A DNA stretch of 64,000 nt from Mucilaginibacter sp. OK283 (GCF_900110415.1 NZ_FODR01000009.1:248001-312000); one strand, 5' to 3'. Positions 17,739 to 26,790 are shown, numbered from the stretch's first letter. Notes: generated by a model from the sequence alone, not told the origin. Translations and numbers: made by a program.

Positions 17739-18263
17739 ATGCCCCACATCCCCAAAATAGCAGTAGTAGGTCCCGAATCGACAGGAAAATCAACCATGTC
17801 TGATTACCTGGCGGCGCATTATCAAACCATTGCCGTGCCTGAGTACGCGCGTGGTTATTGCGAAAAACTGACAGAGCCTTGCACCTGGCAGGACGAGATC
17901 AATATGTTTTACGGCCAGCTGGCTTTGGAAGAACAGTTGCTGCCCACGGCCAATAAAATACTGATCTGCGATACCACTTTTATCACCGTAAAAATATGGA
18001 GCGAAGAAATGTTTGGCCGCTCGCCACAGGAAGTATTGGACGAATTGCCGCGGCACCCTTACGATTTATACCTCCTGCTCAACATAGATCTGCCCTGGCA
18101 GGATGATCCGTTACGCAATTTCCCTACCAAACGGGAGTATTTTATGGACGTTTGGCATAAAGAACTTCGTGCCCTTAATGCTGATTATGTGGTGATATCA
18201 GGCATCGGCACAGATAGGTATGAAAGCGCCGTAAAAGCAATAGACAAGTTTTTGGCGAAATGA
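17739..18263 (+). CDS. NadR-type P-loop kinase (ribosylnicotinamide kinase-like)
   Basis: 174 residues. A P-loop at 12-19 (GPESTGKST) follows a short strand, then EYARGYCEKL near 35-44 and a CDTTFITVKIWSE Walker B-like segment. This matches the C-terminal kinase domain of NadR, which phosphorylates nicotinamide riboside in NAD salvage. The adenylyltransferase half and the repressor domain of NadR are absent; the length equals one kinase domain. The substrate is therefore likely but not certain. No close transporter gene is seen. Confidence 0.83.
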   Translation: MPHIPKIAVVGPESTGKSTMSDYLAAHYQTIAVPEYARGYCEKLTEPCTWQDEINMFYGQLALEEQLLPTANKILICDTTFITVKIWSEEMFGRSPQEVLDELPRHPYDLYLLLNIDLPWQDDPLRNFPTKREYFMDVWHKELRALNADYVVISGIGTDRYESAVKAIDKFLAK

Positions 18264-18360
18264 GGCAGGTGTGCAGGTTAACTACGTGGAGGGCTTCGCC
18301 GTTTCAGATTTACAAATTCAATCTGCACATCTGGAATTTGAAATCTGCACATTCTTAATA
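18264..18360. repeat. Word-arm inverted repeat (TGCACATCTG type)
   Basis: GGTGTGCAGG and CAGATTTACAAATTC words are answered by AATCTGCACATCTGG and AAATCTGCACAT. The centre contains GGGCTTCGCC, a motif also seen in the centre of the 50616 element. It separates two convergent genes. Confidence 0.75.
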
Positions 18361-18376
18361 TGATCGCCGTTCCGCC

Positions 18377-20305
18377 TCAATTCAGCTTCTTATTTACAAT
18401 CCTGTCGGCATAATCCTGGATGAAGGCCTTGCAATCGGCTATGCCGGTATTCATTTCGGGATTCGGGTTGTTAGTCATCAGGTTTTTTTTCAAGCCTTTG
18501 TCGGCAACGGCGTATATCCCGGTGATATTTTTCCCGTCGAACAAATAGGTGTAATTGCCTTGCATCAGCTGATAAATATTGCCGGTGGAGTTGATTACCC
18601 TTGGTAATTCGGCAGGTGCAGGGTTAATCAAACTTCGGCCCCACGACCTGAAGGGGTTGTTGTAGCCTATTAAATCTGCAACCGATGGGTATATGTCCAT
18701 TTGCGAGGCCAGATCGGTGCGCACGCCCTTTAGTCCATAGGCATTATTGGCGCTATAAAACAATATCGGCACAGCAAAACGGTTAACGCCCTCACTGTAT
18801 TCGGGATAGTACGTTTGGCTGGTGTGGTCGGCAGTTATTACAAAAATGGTGTTGCTGTACCATGGCTGGGTTTTGGCATAGTTAAAAAATATCCGCAGCG
18901 CGTTATCAGTATATTGAACGCATTTATCAATTGCGAGGGGGCCACCCTTAAACCTGGCCTTATATTTTTCGGGCAGTTGATATGGGTCATGCGATGAGAG
19001 GCTGAACAAAGTAGCCATAAAGGGCTGTTTTTGAGTGCTGAGTGTTTTGCCCATAAACTGAAAAAAGTGCTCATCCCAAATACCCCAGATGCCGTCGAAA
19101 TCCCTGTCGTTATTGTATTCTGTTCTGCCGTAATAGTTTTTAAACCCTAAAATGCTGCCAAAGCCCTGGAAGCCCATCGAACCATCTGCCGCGCCATGAA
19201 AAAACGAAGTTTGGTATCCCATGCTGTTACATACTGACACGATAGATTCGATTTTTTGCTTGGCAAAAGGTGATGATGTAAATGCCGTTTGAAACGAAGG
19301 AATGCCCGCCAAAACCGACGACATAGCGTGAATAGACTGGCGGCCATTGGCGTAGGCGTTGGTAAATATCAAGCTATTATCTGAAAGCGAATCTAAAAAC
19401 GGTGTATACGATACAAAGCCTGGTATATTGGCGCCCCTGTTCATACTACCCCAATACTCTTTGGCCATACTCTCCAAAATAATAATCACCACGTTGGGTT
19501 TTGCAGTTGGCTTACTGTTGTACTGTTTTATTGGTTTAATGTTGGCGTTAATATAATCTGTAGTTGTCCAATGCTGAAGCTTAAAATTGTTGCTGCTGAT
19601 TGTGCGGATAATGGCGAAGGGGGTATTTAAAACCACATCGCCCTGGTTGGGCACAGTAACGTGTTTATAGGCATCAACCATGTTGATAGGCCTGGTACTG
19701 TGTGCAAAATCGCCCCGGATACCGCCGATAACCAGCGCCACAGCAACAAGTAGCAAAATTACCGATGTTATAAAGTAGGGCTGCAAATGCTTTACAGGCC
19801 GCGGTTTAACTTTTACGTGGGAGTACATCCAAACCCAGCAAATACAACACAATATGTATATCACCAGGATATACCAATAGGCCCCGGTGAAATGCTCGAA
19901 CAGTGCTTTTTTATTGGTTTCATCGGCCAATACATCAAGTGCCGCTTTGGTTGAACGTACCTGGCTGAAGCGGTAGTAAATGATATCGACAAAATTGGTG
20001 GCATAGGCCAAAAAATTGGTCGCAAAATATAAAATGGTAATGCCTTTTTGATAGCCCGGCCGGGTGTTTACGGTTAAAGGCAGTATGCTTAATAAAATAA
20101 ATAAGCTGTTAACGTACAGTAGGGCAGTGGTATCAAAAGCCATCCCGTAATAGCAAAGTTTTAACAGCGTGGAAAGATTATCAACGGCCAGCAGGTGCGT
20201 GTTATAGGCAAAAAATAAAACCCTGGCTATAAAATAGAACAGGTAGCCTAAAAACAGGCGATATATAAGAACCTTATATTCGGATAACCTAAATTTATCT
20301 TCCAT
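18377..20305 (-). CDS. LTA synthase family phosphoglycerol transferase/sulfatase
   Basis: 642 residues. Five membrane helices fill the first 210 residues, followed by an alkaline-phosphatase-fold domain. It opens with NVVIILESMAKEYWGS, where the glutamate binds metal. It also has NGRQSIHAMSSVLAG with the likely serine/threonine nucleophile and FVITADHTS with Asp and His metal ligands. It probably transfers phosphoglycerol- or phosphoethanolamine-type groups to envelope glycans or lipids on the outer face of the inner membrane. In a Gram-negative the product is not lipoteichoic acid, so the acceptor is unknown. It stands alone. Confidence 0.88.
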   Translation of the reverse strand: MEDKFRLSEYKVLIYRLFLGYLFYFIARVLFFAYNTHLLAVDNLSTLLKLCYYGMAFDTTALLYVNSLFILLSILPLTVNTRPGYQKGITILYFATNFLAYATNFVDIIYYRFSQVRSTKAALDVLADETNKKALFEHFTGAYWYILVIYILCCICWVWMYSHVKVKPRPVKHLQPYFITSVILLLVAVALVIGGIRGDFAHSTRPINMVDAYKHVTVPNQGDVVLNTPFAIIRTISSNNFKLQHWTTTDYINANIKPIKQYNSKPTAKPNVVIIILESMAKEYWGSMNRGANIPGFVSYTPFLDSLSDNSLIFTNAYANGRQSIHAMSSVLAGIPSFQTAFTSSPFAKQKIESIVSVCNSMGYQTSFFHGAADGSMGFQGFGSILGFKNYYGRTEYNNDRDFDGIWGIWDEHFFQFMGKTLSTQKQPFMATLFSLSSHDPYQLPEKYKARFKGGPLAIDKCVQYTDNALRIFFNYAKTQPWYSNTIFVITADHTSQTYYPEYSEGVNRFAVPILFYSANNAYGLKGVRTDLASQMDIYPSVADLIGYNNPFRSWGRSLINPAPAELPRVINSTGNIYQLMQGNYTYLFDGKNITGIYAVADKGLKKNLMTNNPNPEMNTGIADCKAFIQDYADRIVNKKLN

Positions 20306-20489
20306 GAAAGTATTGTTTTGGCTACCCCCAAATTGTGTAAGGCGAAAGGTGGTTATTCCTGGTTAAGGAATAATTGTGAATTTATCGTCGTTTAAATGCA
20401 GGGGCGCTTGTAAAAGCAACGAATGTAATAAATAAGCAAAAACCTTGCTTTGATTTTTTGTCATAATTTAAAATAACTTGTGAGTTTAG

Positions 20490-20640
20490 TTAGTGTTATA
20501 AAATTATGAATATTTCCGGTAGCCTGTGCCCTTACTGGCAGCTATTCCGAGAGAACGGCAGGCATCTGGGAAGGCGTTTGTGTCCTCTCAAATGCCAAAA
20601 GTGCTGAAAACAAAAAAGCCGCATTAAGCGGCTTTTTTGC
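20490..20640 (+). ncRNA. Candidate structured RNA of about 150 nt
   Basis: This 350-base gap holds no protein gene. A fold can be drawn by hand. GCCTG (20522-20526) pairs with 20559-20563 and closes two inner hairpins, TGCC/GGCA (20527-20530 with 20537-20540) and CCG/CGG (20547-20549 with 20556-20558). An 8-base stem, GGCGTTTG (20573-20580) with CAAATGCC (20589-20596), follows. A strong terminator ends it at 20612-20638. A loose promoter (TAACTTG near 20474) sits upstream. I do not recognise an Rfam family, and it could instead be untranslated debris upstream of the lspA terminator. Confidence 0.5.
20612..20638. terminator. Bidirectional intrinsic terminator
   Basis: AAAAAAGCCGC (20612-20622) pairs perfectly with GCGGCTTTTTT (20628-20638) around a five-base loop. 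On the minus strand it ends the ileS-dksA-lspA operon 21 bases after the lspA stop; on the plus strand it would end the candidate RNA. Confidence 0.9.
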
Positions 20641-20659
20641 ATATTTTATTAGTTGTTCA

Positions 20660-21265
20660 TTATTCCTCAACCATTTCGCTATTGGGGCTTGCTACCTCGG
20701 GCACTTCGTGTTTGAAGTAGCGCTTTTGGTATAGCAGTATCATGATAACGCCTACGCATATTGCCGAGTCGGCCAGGTTAAATACCGGCCTGAAAAACTC
20801 AAATGCCTCGCCGCCCCAAAACGGAAACCATGAGGGATAGGTGCCCCGGAGCAAGGGGAAGTAAAACATATCTACAACGCGGCCATGAAACAGTTTGCCA
20901 TGCTGAAACAGGATGCCGTAAAAGGTAGAGTCGATAATGTTCCCTACTGCGCCGGCTAAAATAAGCGCCACGTTCATGATCAACCCGCGATGGTATTTGC
21001 GTTTAATGAGGTAAACCAAGCTGTATACAATACCTGCAACTGCCGCTATGCGGAACAGGGTTAACGCCAGCTTACCGGCATCGCCGCCCCACTCCATGCC
21101 GAATGCCATGCCGTTATTTTCGGTGTAGTGCAGCATGCCGTGGCTGCCCAGGAAACGAATTTCTTCGCCCATGTACATATACCTGCGTACCCAGGTTTTA
21201 ATAGCCTGATCGGCAAGGATAATGATGAAAGCGGTAAAAAAAGGTTTGGTGTAAGCAGCCTTCAT
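20660..21265 (-). CDS. lspA: Lipoprotein signal peptidase (signal peptidase II)
   Basis: 201 residues with four membrane helices. The two catalytic aspartates are in GNIIDSTFYG and FNLADSAICVG, both conserved motifs. It cleaves the signal peptides of lipoproteins, of which this window encodes several (for example those at 12018, 50745 and 62030). The protein is longer than the common 160 residues because of an insertion around residues 125-150 between the aspartate motifs and a charged C-tail. It begins one base after the dksA-like stop, in an operon with ileS. Confidence 0.95.
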   Translation of the reverse strand: MKAAYTKPFFTAFIIILADQAIKTWVRRYMYMGEEIRFLGSHGMLHYTENNGMAFGMEWGGDAGKLALTLFRIAAVAGIVYSLVYLIKRKYHRGLIMNVALILAGAVGNIIDSTFYGILFQHGKLFHGRVVDMFYFPLLRGTYPSWFPFWGGEAFEFFRPVFNLADSAICVGVIMILLYQKRYFKHEVPEVASPNSEMVEE

Positions 21266-21649
21266 TTATTGCCTCATTTTTGCTTCCATCGTCATGGTGG
21301 TGTGTGGCACCGCGCGCAAACGCTCCTTAGGGATCAGTTTACCAGTTTCGCGGCAAATACCGTAGGTTTTGTTTTCAATGCGCACCAATGCAGCTTCCAG
21401 CTGATCGATGAATTTTTTCTGACGGGCTGCCAACTGGTTAATTTGTTCTTTTTCCAGTGTGGCCGAGCCATCTTCCAATGTTTTATAGGTGCCTGCGGTA
21501 TCATCGGTGCCGTTCGCGTTTGGCGAGCTTAATGATGTTGCAAGCGAGTTTAATTCTTCTTTAGCAATACGCAGTTTATCCAGGATTAGCGCTTTAAATT
21601 CCTGCAGGTCTGACTCAGAATATCTGGTTTTTTCGTTTTCTACTTTCAT
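21266..21649 (-). CDS. TraR/DksA family protein lacking the zinc-finger cysteines
   Basis: 127 residues: a long coiled-coil hairpin (about 12-95) then YGICRETGKLIPKERLRAVPHTT, the equivalent of the DksA C4 zinc finger. Only one cysteine exists in the whole protein, so the zinc site cannot form in the usual way. DksA proteins insert a coiled coil into the RNA polymerase secondary channel and work with ppGpp. This degenerate form is, from memory, usual in Bacteroidota. It is directly between ileS and lspA with no gap. Confidence 0.88.
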   Translation of the reverse strand: MKVENEKTRYSESDLQEFKALILDKLRIAKEELNSLATSLSSPNANGTDDTAGTYKTLEDGSATLEKEQINQLAARQKKFIDQLEAALVRIENKTYGICRETGKLIPKERLRAVPHTTMTMEAKMRQ

Positions 21650-24600
21650 TTATATTTTACTAATTACAATCAAAATTTCATGTCCGTCAATGGCTATTAA
21701 ATCGCCTTCATTCAACTGGGTATCAAGTGTTATACCCACGGCCAAAACTTCGGCGCAAATATAGGTTAAATTATTTTTTACCGCTTCGCTGATGTAAGGG
21801 TGGTCAAAAAGCTTAATATCTATTTTATCCGTTACTTCAAGGCCTTTTTCCTTGCGAAGTCGTTGTATCTGGCTTACTAATTCGCGCGCTATACCCTCCT
21901 GTTTTAACTCGTTGGTTATAGTAACATCCAAAGCAACGGTTAGTTTGCCCTGGTTTGCAACCTGCCAGCCGGGTACGTCTTCGGCGATAATCTCTACGTC
22001 AGTGGTGAGTAGTGAGTAGTGAGTAGTGAGTGCGTTGGCGCCAGTCACTTCTAAATCAATACTCCCGTTCGCTTCCAGCTCGGCTATCTGCTCATTTGTA
22101 AAGTTATTTATCGCCTCGGCTACTGCTTTCATGTCCTTGCCTACCTTTTGCCCAAGGGCTTTAAAGTTTGGCTTTATCTTCTTTTTGATGAAGCCTGCGG
22201 TGTCGGTAATATACTCAATATCCTTAATGTTGGTTTCAGATAATATCAATTCTTTAACCAGCTCCACGTGTGCTTTAAAGTCCTTATCTAATATAGGTAA
22301 AAGGATTTTACTAAGTGGCTGCCTTACATTAATTCCTATTTTTTTACGTAATGATAACACCAAAGATGAAACGTCCTGGGCCAGTTTCATACGCTCTTCC
22401 AGGTCGGTATCAACCAGGTTGGCGTTATACTCGGGGAAGTAAGCCAGGTGAACAGATTCATAAGCTTCTTTGCCCGTAACGCTGTTTAAATCGCTGTATA
22501 ACCTATCGGCAAAGAACGGCGCTATAGGCGACATTAGCTTACTGATGGTGATTAAACAGGTATATAACGTTTGATATGCCGATAACTTATCATCCGAGTT
22601 ATCCGACCTCCAGAAACGGCGGCGGCTTAAGCGGATAAACCAGTTACTGAAATGCGCATCCACAAATTCCTGTATGGCACGGGCTGCTTTGGTTGGTTCA
22701 AAATCGGCATAAAAACCATCAACATCCTGGGTTAAGGTGTTTAGCAACGAAATGATCCAGCGGTCGATCTCCGGCCGTTTGCTGATCTCTATTTCGGCCT
22801 CGCTATAAGTGAATTTATCAATGTTGGCATAGAGCACAAAAAATGAGTAGGTATTATAAAGCGTACCGAAAAACTTACGGCGGACTTCGTCAATGCCCTC
22901 TACATTAAATTTCAGGTTATCCCATGGCGATGCATTGCTAATCATGTACCAGCGCGGGGCATCGGCACCAAACTGCTCGATGGTTTCAAACGGATCGACA
23001 CCGTTGCCTAAACGTTTAGACATTTTGTTGCCGTTTTTATCCAGCACCAAACCATTCGAGATTACGTTTTTAAAAGCTACACCGCCATTGCCAACTTTTG
23101 CGTTAACGGCCTTTACTTCATCGCTGCACTCGCTCAGCATTACGGCTATAGCATGCAGGGTGAAGAACCAGCCACGGGTTTGGTCAACGCCTTCGGCAAT
23201 AAAATCGGCAGGATAGGCCTTCGCAAATTCTTCCTGGTTTTCAAACGGGAAATGCCATTGCGCGTAAGGCATGGCGCCGCTATCAAACCAAACGTCAATC
23301 AGGTCGGGCTCGCGGAACATTTTGTTACCGGTTGATGAGGTTAATATCACATCATCTACATAAGGCCTGTGCATATCTTCCAGCGCGAAGCCTTCAGGCA
23401 TAAAACCGGCGGCTATTGATTTTTCAATCTCGGCGTTCAATTCGGCAATCGAGCCAATGCATTTTTCTTCTCCGCCATTTTCCTCGCGCCAGATAGGTAG
23501 CGGGGTTCCCCAGTAACGGGAGCGCGACAGGTTCCAGTCAACCAGGTTTTCAAGCCAGTTACCAAAACGGCCGGTACCGGTCGATTCGGGTTTCCAGTTG
23601 ATGGTTTTGTTAAGCGCTACCATTTTATCCTTAACAGCAGTTGTTTTGATGAACCAGCTATCCAGCGGATAGTAAAGTATAGGCTCATCAGACCGCCAGG
23701 AGTGCGGGTAGCTGTGCTCGTATTTTTTTACGTCGAAGGCTTTATTCTCGGTTTTTAGTTTGATCGAGATCTGCACGTCGGTGGCCCTGAAACCTTCCAC
23801 GGCGCGCTCTTCGGCGCTATAATATTCTTCTTTAACGTATTGGCCTGCAAAATCGGTAACCTCGTCAACAAAACGGCCTTGCTTGTTCACCAAAGGAACT
23901 TCCTTGCCATTTTCGTCCTTCACCATTACCGATGGTACGTTGTTTTCTTTACAGGCCCTGAAGTCATCCGCGCCAAAAATAGATGCGGTGTGTACTATGC
24001 CCGTACCATCTTCTGTCGTAACAAAATCGGCAGGGATAACACGGAAAGCGTTTTTCTCCAGGTCTTCATTGGTTACATAAGGCATCAGCTGTTCGTAGTG
24101 GATGCCTAATAACTGGCTTCCTTTAAATTCGGCTGCTAATGTCCATGGGATGATCTTGTCGCCGCCTTTGTAATCATCAAAGGATGCGTTTTCGCCTTCG
24201 GCCTTAAAGTATTTTTTTACAAGGTCCTTTGCTAAAACAACGCAAATTGGTTCAAAAGTGTAAGGGTTAAAGGCGTTTATTTTAACGTAGGTGATATTCT
24301 CGCCAACGGCAAGGGCACAGTTTGATGGCAGTGTCCACGGTGTGGTTGTCCAGGCCAGTATAAACACATCGGTATTTACGCCCTCAAACAAAAAGGCCGA
24401 ATCCTGGTCGCGTTTTACTTTAAACTGAGCAACAATGGTGGTATCTTTCACCATTTTGTAAGTGCCCGGCTGGTTAAGTTCATGCGAGCTTAAACCGGTA
24501 CCCGATTTTGGTGAATAAGGCTGTACGGTGTACCCTTTATATAAATAACCCGCTTTATAAAATTCCTTCAGTATCCACCAAAGGCTTTCAATATATTCGT

Positions 24601-25054
24601 TTTTGTAGGTGATGTACGGATCTTCCAGGTCGACCCAGTAACCCATTTTTTCGGTCAGGTCGTTCCACACATCGGTATAGCGCATTACCTCTTTGCGGCA
24701 GGCATCGTTGTACTCTTTAACGGTGATTTTTTTGCCGATATCGTCTTTGGTTATTCCCAAAGCTTTTTCAACAGCCAGTTCAATGGGCAGACCATGGGTA
24801 TCCCAGCCGCCTTTACGTTTAACCTGGTAACCCTTAAGTGTTTTATAGCGGCAAAAAATATCTTTGATAGACCGTGCCATTACGTGGTGAATGCCGGGCA
24901 TGCCATTAGCGCTCGGTGGCCCTTCGTAAAAAGTGTAAGGGTTATCTTCCGGGCGATTGCTGATACTTTTTTCGAAAATGTTATTCTTTTTCCAAAATTT
25001 AAGTACTTCTTTGCCTGTTTGCGATAAGTTTAACTGCTTATATTCCTTGTACAT
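21650..25054 (-). CDS. ileS: Isoleucyl-tRNA synthetase
   Basis: 1134 residues. The class I signature is present as PSANGMPGIHHVMAR near residues 47-61 (HIGH variant) and NKMSKRLGN (KMSKS loop). The CP1 editing domain lies between, and the anticodon-binding and C-terminal parts follow. This is the long, eukaryote-like (IleS2-type) form common in Bacteroidota. Near residue 1010 the frame contains a tandem 7-base repeat that encodes an extra stretch (TTHYSLLTTD; see separate entry). It is first in the ileS-dksA-lspA operon, with a consensus -7 box 42-49 bases upstream of its start. Confidence 0.96.
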   Translation of the reverse strand: MYKEYKQLNLSQTGKEVLKFWKKNNIFEKSISNRPEDNPYTFYEGPPSANGMPGIHHVMARSIKDIFCRYKTLKGYQVKRKGGWDTHGLPIELAVEKALGITKDDIGKKITVKEYNDACRKEVMRYTDVWNDLTEKMGYWVDLEDPYITYKNEYIESLWWILKEFYKAGYLYKGYTVQPYSPKSGTGLSSHELNQPGTYKMVKDTTIVAQFKVKRDQDSAFLFEGVNTDVFILAWTTTPWTLPSNCALAVGENITYVKINAFNPYTFEPICVVLAKDLVKKYFKAEGENASFDDYKGGDKIIPWTLAAEFKGSQLLGIHYEQLMPYVTNEDLEKNAFRVIPADFVTTEDGTGIVHTASIFGADDFRACKENNVPSVMVKDENGKEVPLVNKQGRFVDEVTDFAGQYVKEEYYSAEERAVEGFRATDVQISIKLKTENKAFDVKKYEHSYPHSWRSDEPILYYPLDSWFIKTTAVKDKMVALNKTINWKPESTGTGRFGNWLENLVDWNLSRSRYWGTPLPIWREENGGEEKCIGSIAELNAEIEKSIAAGFMPEGFALEDMHRPYVDDVILTSSTGNKMFREPDLIDVWFDSGAMPYAQWHFPFENQEEFAKAYPADFIAEGVDQTRGWFFTLHAIAVMLSECSDEVKAVNAKVGNGGVAFKNVISNGLVLDKNGNKMSKRLGNGVDPFETIEQFGADAPRWYMISNASPWDNLKFNVEGIDEVRRKFFGTLYNTYSFFVLYANIDKFTYSEAEIEISKRPEIDRWIISLLNTLTQDVDGFYADFEPTKAARAIQEFVDAHFSNWFIRLSRRRFWRSDNSDDKLSAYQTLYTCLITISKLMSPIAPFFADRLYSDLNSVTGKEAYESVHLAYFPEYNANLVDTDLEERMKLAQDVSSLVLSLRKKIGINVRQPLSKILLPILDKDFKAHVELVKELILSETNIKDIEYITDTAGFIKKKIKPNFKALGQKVGKDMKAVAEAINNFTNEQIAELEANGSIDLEVTGANALTTHYSLLTTDVEIIAEDVPGWQVANQGKLTVALDVTITNELKQEGIARELVSQIQRLRKEKGLEVTDKIDIKLFDHPYISEAVKNNLTYICAEVLAVGITLDTQLNEGDLIAIDGHEILIVISKI
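22001..22031. repeat. Tandem 7-base repeat inside ileS
   Basis: AGTGGTGAGTAGTGAGTAGT and onward: three exact GAGTAGT units plus flanking variants. Three units equal 21 bases, so the array preserves the reading frame and encodes HYSLLTT on the minus strand. The same word builds the intergenic element at 29702-29800. Confidence 0.9.
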
Positions 25055-25075
25055 GTATATATTCTACCGTTTATC

Positions 25076-25103
25076 ACCTCTTTTTTAAGAGGTTGCAAAA
25101 ATA
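25076..25103 (-). promoter_or_regulatory. Promoter -7 box and leader hairpin of the ileS operon
   Basis: On the minus strand TATTTTTG (25096-25103) matches TAnnTTTG exactly. Just downstream, ACCTCTT and AAGAGGT (25076-25082 with 25087-25093) form a 7-base hairpin with a TTTT loop that would stand at the transcript 5' end. No clear -33 TTG is seen. Confidence 0.6.
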
Positions 25104-25137
25104 CGGAAATTATAAATGATTTTTTTAATTTAGACAG

Positions 25138-25338
25138 GTGAAAAATAATAAAGTAAAGCGCACGATATTAATGTTGTTAGTAGCCGTGATCCTGTTTTCG
25201 GCAACAATGGTTATCCCGGCTTTACAGGGCTCCAATTGGAAGGTTTATATGCAGGGTGGCGCTACAGGTTTAACCATGGCGGCTATTGTGAGTATTATTA
25301 CTTTGATTATTGATTATTTGAAGGAGAGCAGGGGGTAG
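25138..25338 (+). CDS. Small unrecognised membrane protein
   Basis: 66 residues starting with GTG at 25138. After a basic N-terminus (KNNKVKRT) come two hydrophobic helices (ILMLLVAVILFSATMVI and GLTMAAIVSIITLII). No family recognised. It ends exactly one base before the next plus-strand gene, so the pair is translationally linked. It is divergent from ileS. The chance of it being real rests on codon pattern and linkage. Confidence 0.6.
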   Translation: MKNNKVKRTILMLLVAVILFSATMVIPALQGSNWKVYMQGGATGLTMAAIVSIITLIIDYLKESRG

Positions 25339-25605
25339 ATGATCCTATTTGCACTTTTTGGCTTACTCGCTTTATTGAGCATTTATGTAGGAGTAAAACA
25401 AAACGATCTTTACCGCTCTTGTATCATCAACACCACTAAGCGGTTGTCGTTAAAAATCATTAATGACGCGTTGGCGAAACCCTTGAGCGATGGAGATAAA
25501 CAGGAGGTTAATTATGTAAAACGCGTTTACATTGTTTATTTGGTGGTATTTTATTGCTCTGTTTCTTACGCTTTATTTGAGGTTTATCGCGCTGCTATAA
25601 AGTAG
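25339..25605 (+). CDS. Small unrecognised membrane protein
   Basis: 88 residues starting with ATG directly after the preceding stop codon. An N-terminal helix (ILFALFGLLALLSIYVGV) and a C-terminal one (VYIVYLVVFYCSVSYALF) flank a polar, basic middle. No family recognised. It is probably made together with the 66-residue protein as an inner-membrane pair. Confidence 0.6.
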   Translation: MILFALFGLLALLSIYVGVKQNDLYRSCIINTTKRLSLKIINDALAKPLSDGDKQEVNYVKRVYIVYLVVFYCSVSYALFEVYRAAIK

Positions 25606-25619
25606 ACTGATTGCAGAAC

Positions 25620-25798
25620 CTTTCTGAACCCGGATTAAGCAGATTTATCTGATTTGATTTGCAGATTCCTGATTTGGAGAGAAATTGTTTCTCCTGCCAG
25701 CCCGAGACAGTCAAAAAAAATCCGTATAATCTCATAAATCTGCTTAATCCGAGTTCAGACAAAAAATCCTGTCAATCCTGCAAAATCCCTAAATCCTG
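25620..25798. repeat. Word-arm inverted repeat (AATCCTG / CAGATTTAT type)
   Basis: AACCCGGATTAAGCAGATTTAT at the left is answered by ATAAATCTGCTTAATCCGAG to the right (about 25734-25754), with GAGAAATTGTTTCTC, a near palindrome, in between. Tandem AATCCTG words follow up to 25798. It separates convergent genes. Confidence 0.75.
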
Positions 25799-26575
25799 TT
25801 AAAAAATAGCCCTGTTCGCACCGCCATCAACCTGTATAGTAGTCCCGCTAATGTAAGCCGCCTGTTCTGATGCTAAAAATGCAACCAGTGCCGCCAGCTC
25901 TTCGGGTTTGCCAATGCGGCCAAGGGGGATGGCTTTTGCTTTATCTTTTATAGCTTGTTCCGGGTCAACATCTTTAGGGAGTGTGTGCTTAATACGGTCG
26001 GTAAGGATTAAGCCGGGAGCCACATTGTTTACGGTGATATTGTAAGGGCCAAATTCGTCGGCCATTAATTTGGCCATGCCCACAACGCCCATGCGCATGG
26101 TGGTGGATAGTACGGAATTACCCAATACTGCCTTTACCGAACCACTGATGATGTTGATGATTCTGCCGCTGCCCGTTTTTTGCATGTGGGGTAATACCAA
26201 TTTGCTAAAGCGGGCAACACTAAGCAGGTTAAGCTCAAATGCTTTTTGCCATTGCTCATCGTCAAAGTTCTCAAACTTATCAAAGGGTGGCCCGCCGGCG
26301 TTGTTCAGCAAAATGTCTATCCGGCCAAATGTGGCTGCTGCTTTGGCAACAAAGGCATCAATTTCATCAGCGCTGGAAACATCAACAGGAATAACCACAA
26401 CCTCGTTACCGGTTAGCTTCCTGATTTCCCCGGCAGTTTTATTTAGCTCTGCCTCATCGCGGGAGCCGATAATTACCTTGGCACCCTCGGCAGATAGCGC
26501 TGTGGCTATTGCCTTGCCTAACCCTTTGCTGGCTGCCAGCACCAGGGCTACTTTGTTGTTGAGTTTAAGATCCAT
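25799..26575 (-). CDS. SDR family protein with altered catalytic residues
   Basis: 258 residues with a Rossmann fold: nucleotide loop AASKGLG (11-18, in place of TGxxxGxG), NNAGGPPF (about 90-97), IISGS with the catalytic-type serine (about 142), and the closing GTTIQVDGG. The usual YxxxK pair is replaced: aligned with YSASKAG the protein has STTMRMG, that is Ser for Tyr and Arg for Lys. It therefore may not be a normal dehydrogenase, or may use another base. Single gene; substrate unknown. Confidence 0.88.
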   Translation of the reverse strand: MDLKLNNKVALVLAASKGLGKAIATALSAEGAKVIIGSRDEAELNKTAGEIRKLTGNEVVVIPVDVSSADEIDAFVAKAAATFGRIDILLNNAGGPPFDKFENFDDEQWQKAFELNLLSVARFSKLVLPHMQKTGSGRIINIISGSVKAVLGNSVLSTTMRMGVVGMAKLMADEFGPYNITVNNVAPGLILTDRIKHTLPKDVDPEQAIKDKAKAIPLGRIGKPEELAALVAFLASEQAAYISGTTIQVDGGANRAIF

Positions 26576-26604
26576 GTTGATGTTCTTCGTTCAGTTAAAT
26601 TCTA

Positions 26605-26790
26605 AAAGGGAAATGTCATTTCGAATGAGCCAGGGAGGCCAAAGTGGAGTGGCGCGAAGAGAAATCTTATACGCCTTGCATCCCATGGGGCAAAGTTCGA
26701 ATGCAGGGGGTATAAGATTTCTCCTCACCCCTGCGCTCAATCCCTGCCCCGGTTCGTTCGAAATGGCATGTCATTATTAAAGCGAACCTC
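26605..26790. repeat. Long intergenic inverted repeat
   Basis: GTCATTTCGAATGAGC near 26615 is mirrored by GTTCGTTCGAAATGGC near 26752. GAGAAATCTTATAC near 26660 is mirrored by GTATAAGATTTCTCC near 26709. Together they form a nested hairpin of about 170 bases. No protein gene is seen. It lies between two minus-strand genes. Confidence 0.85.

Noticed and set aside
26690..26765. tRNA-like GTTCGAA sequences
   Set aside because: They belong to a long inverted repeat; no cloverleaf or anticodon arm can be drawn.
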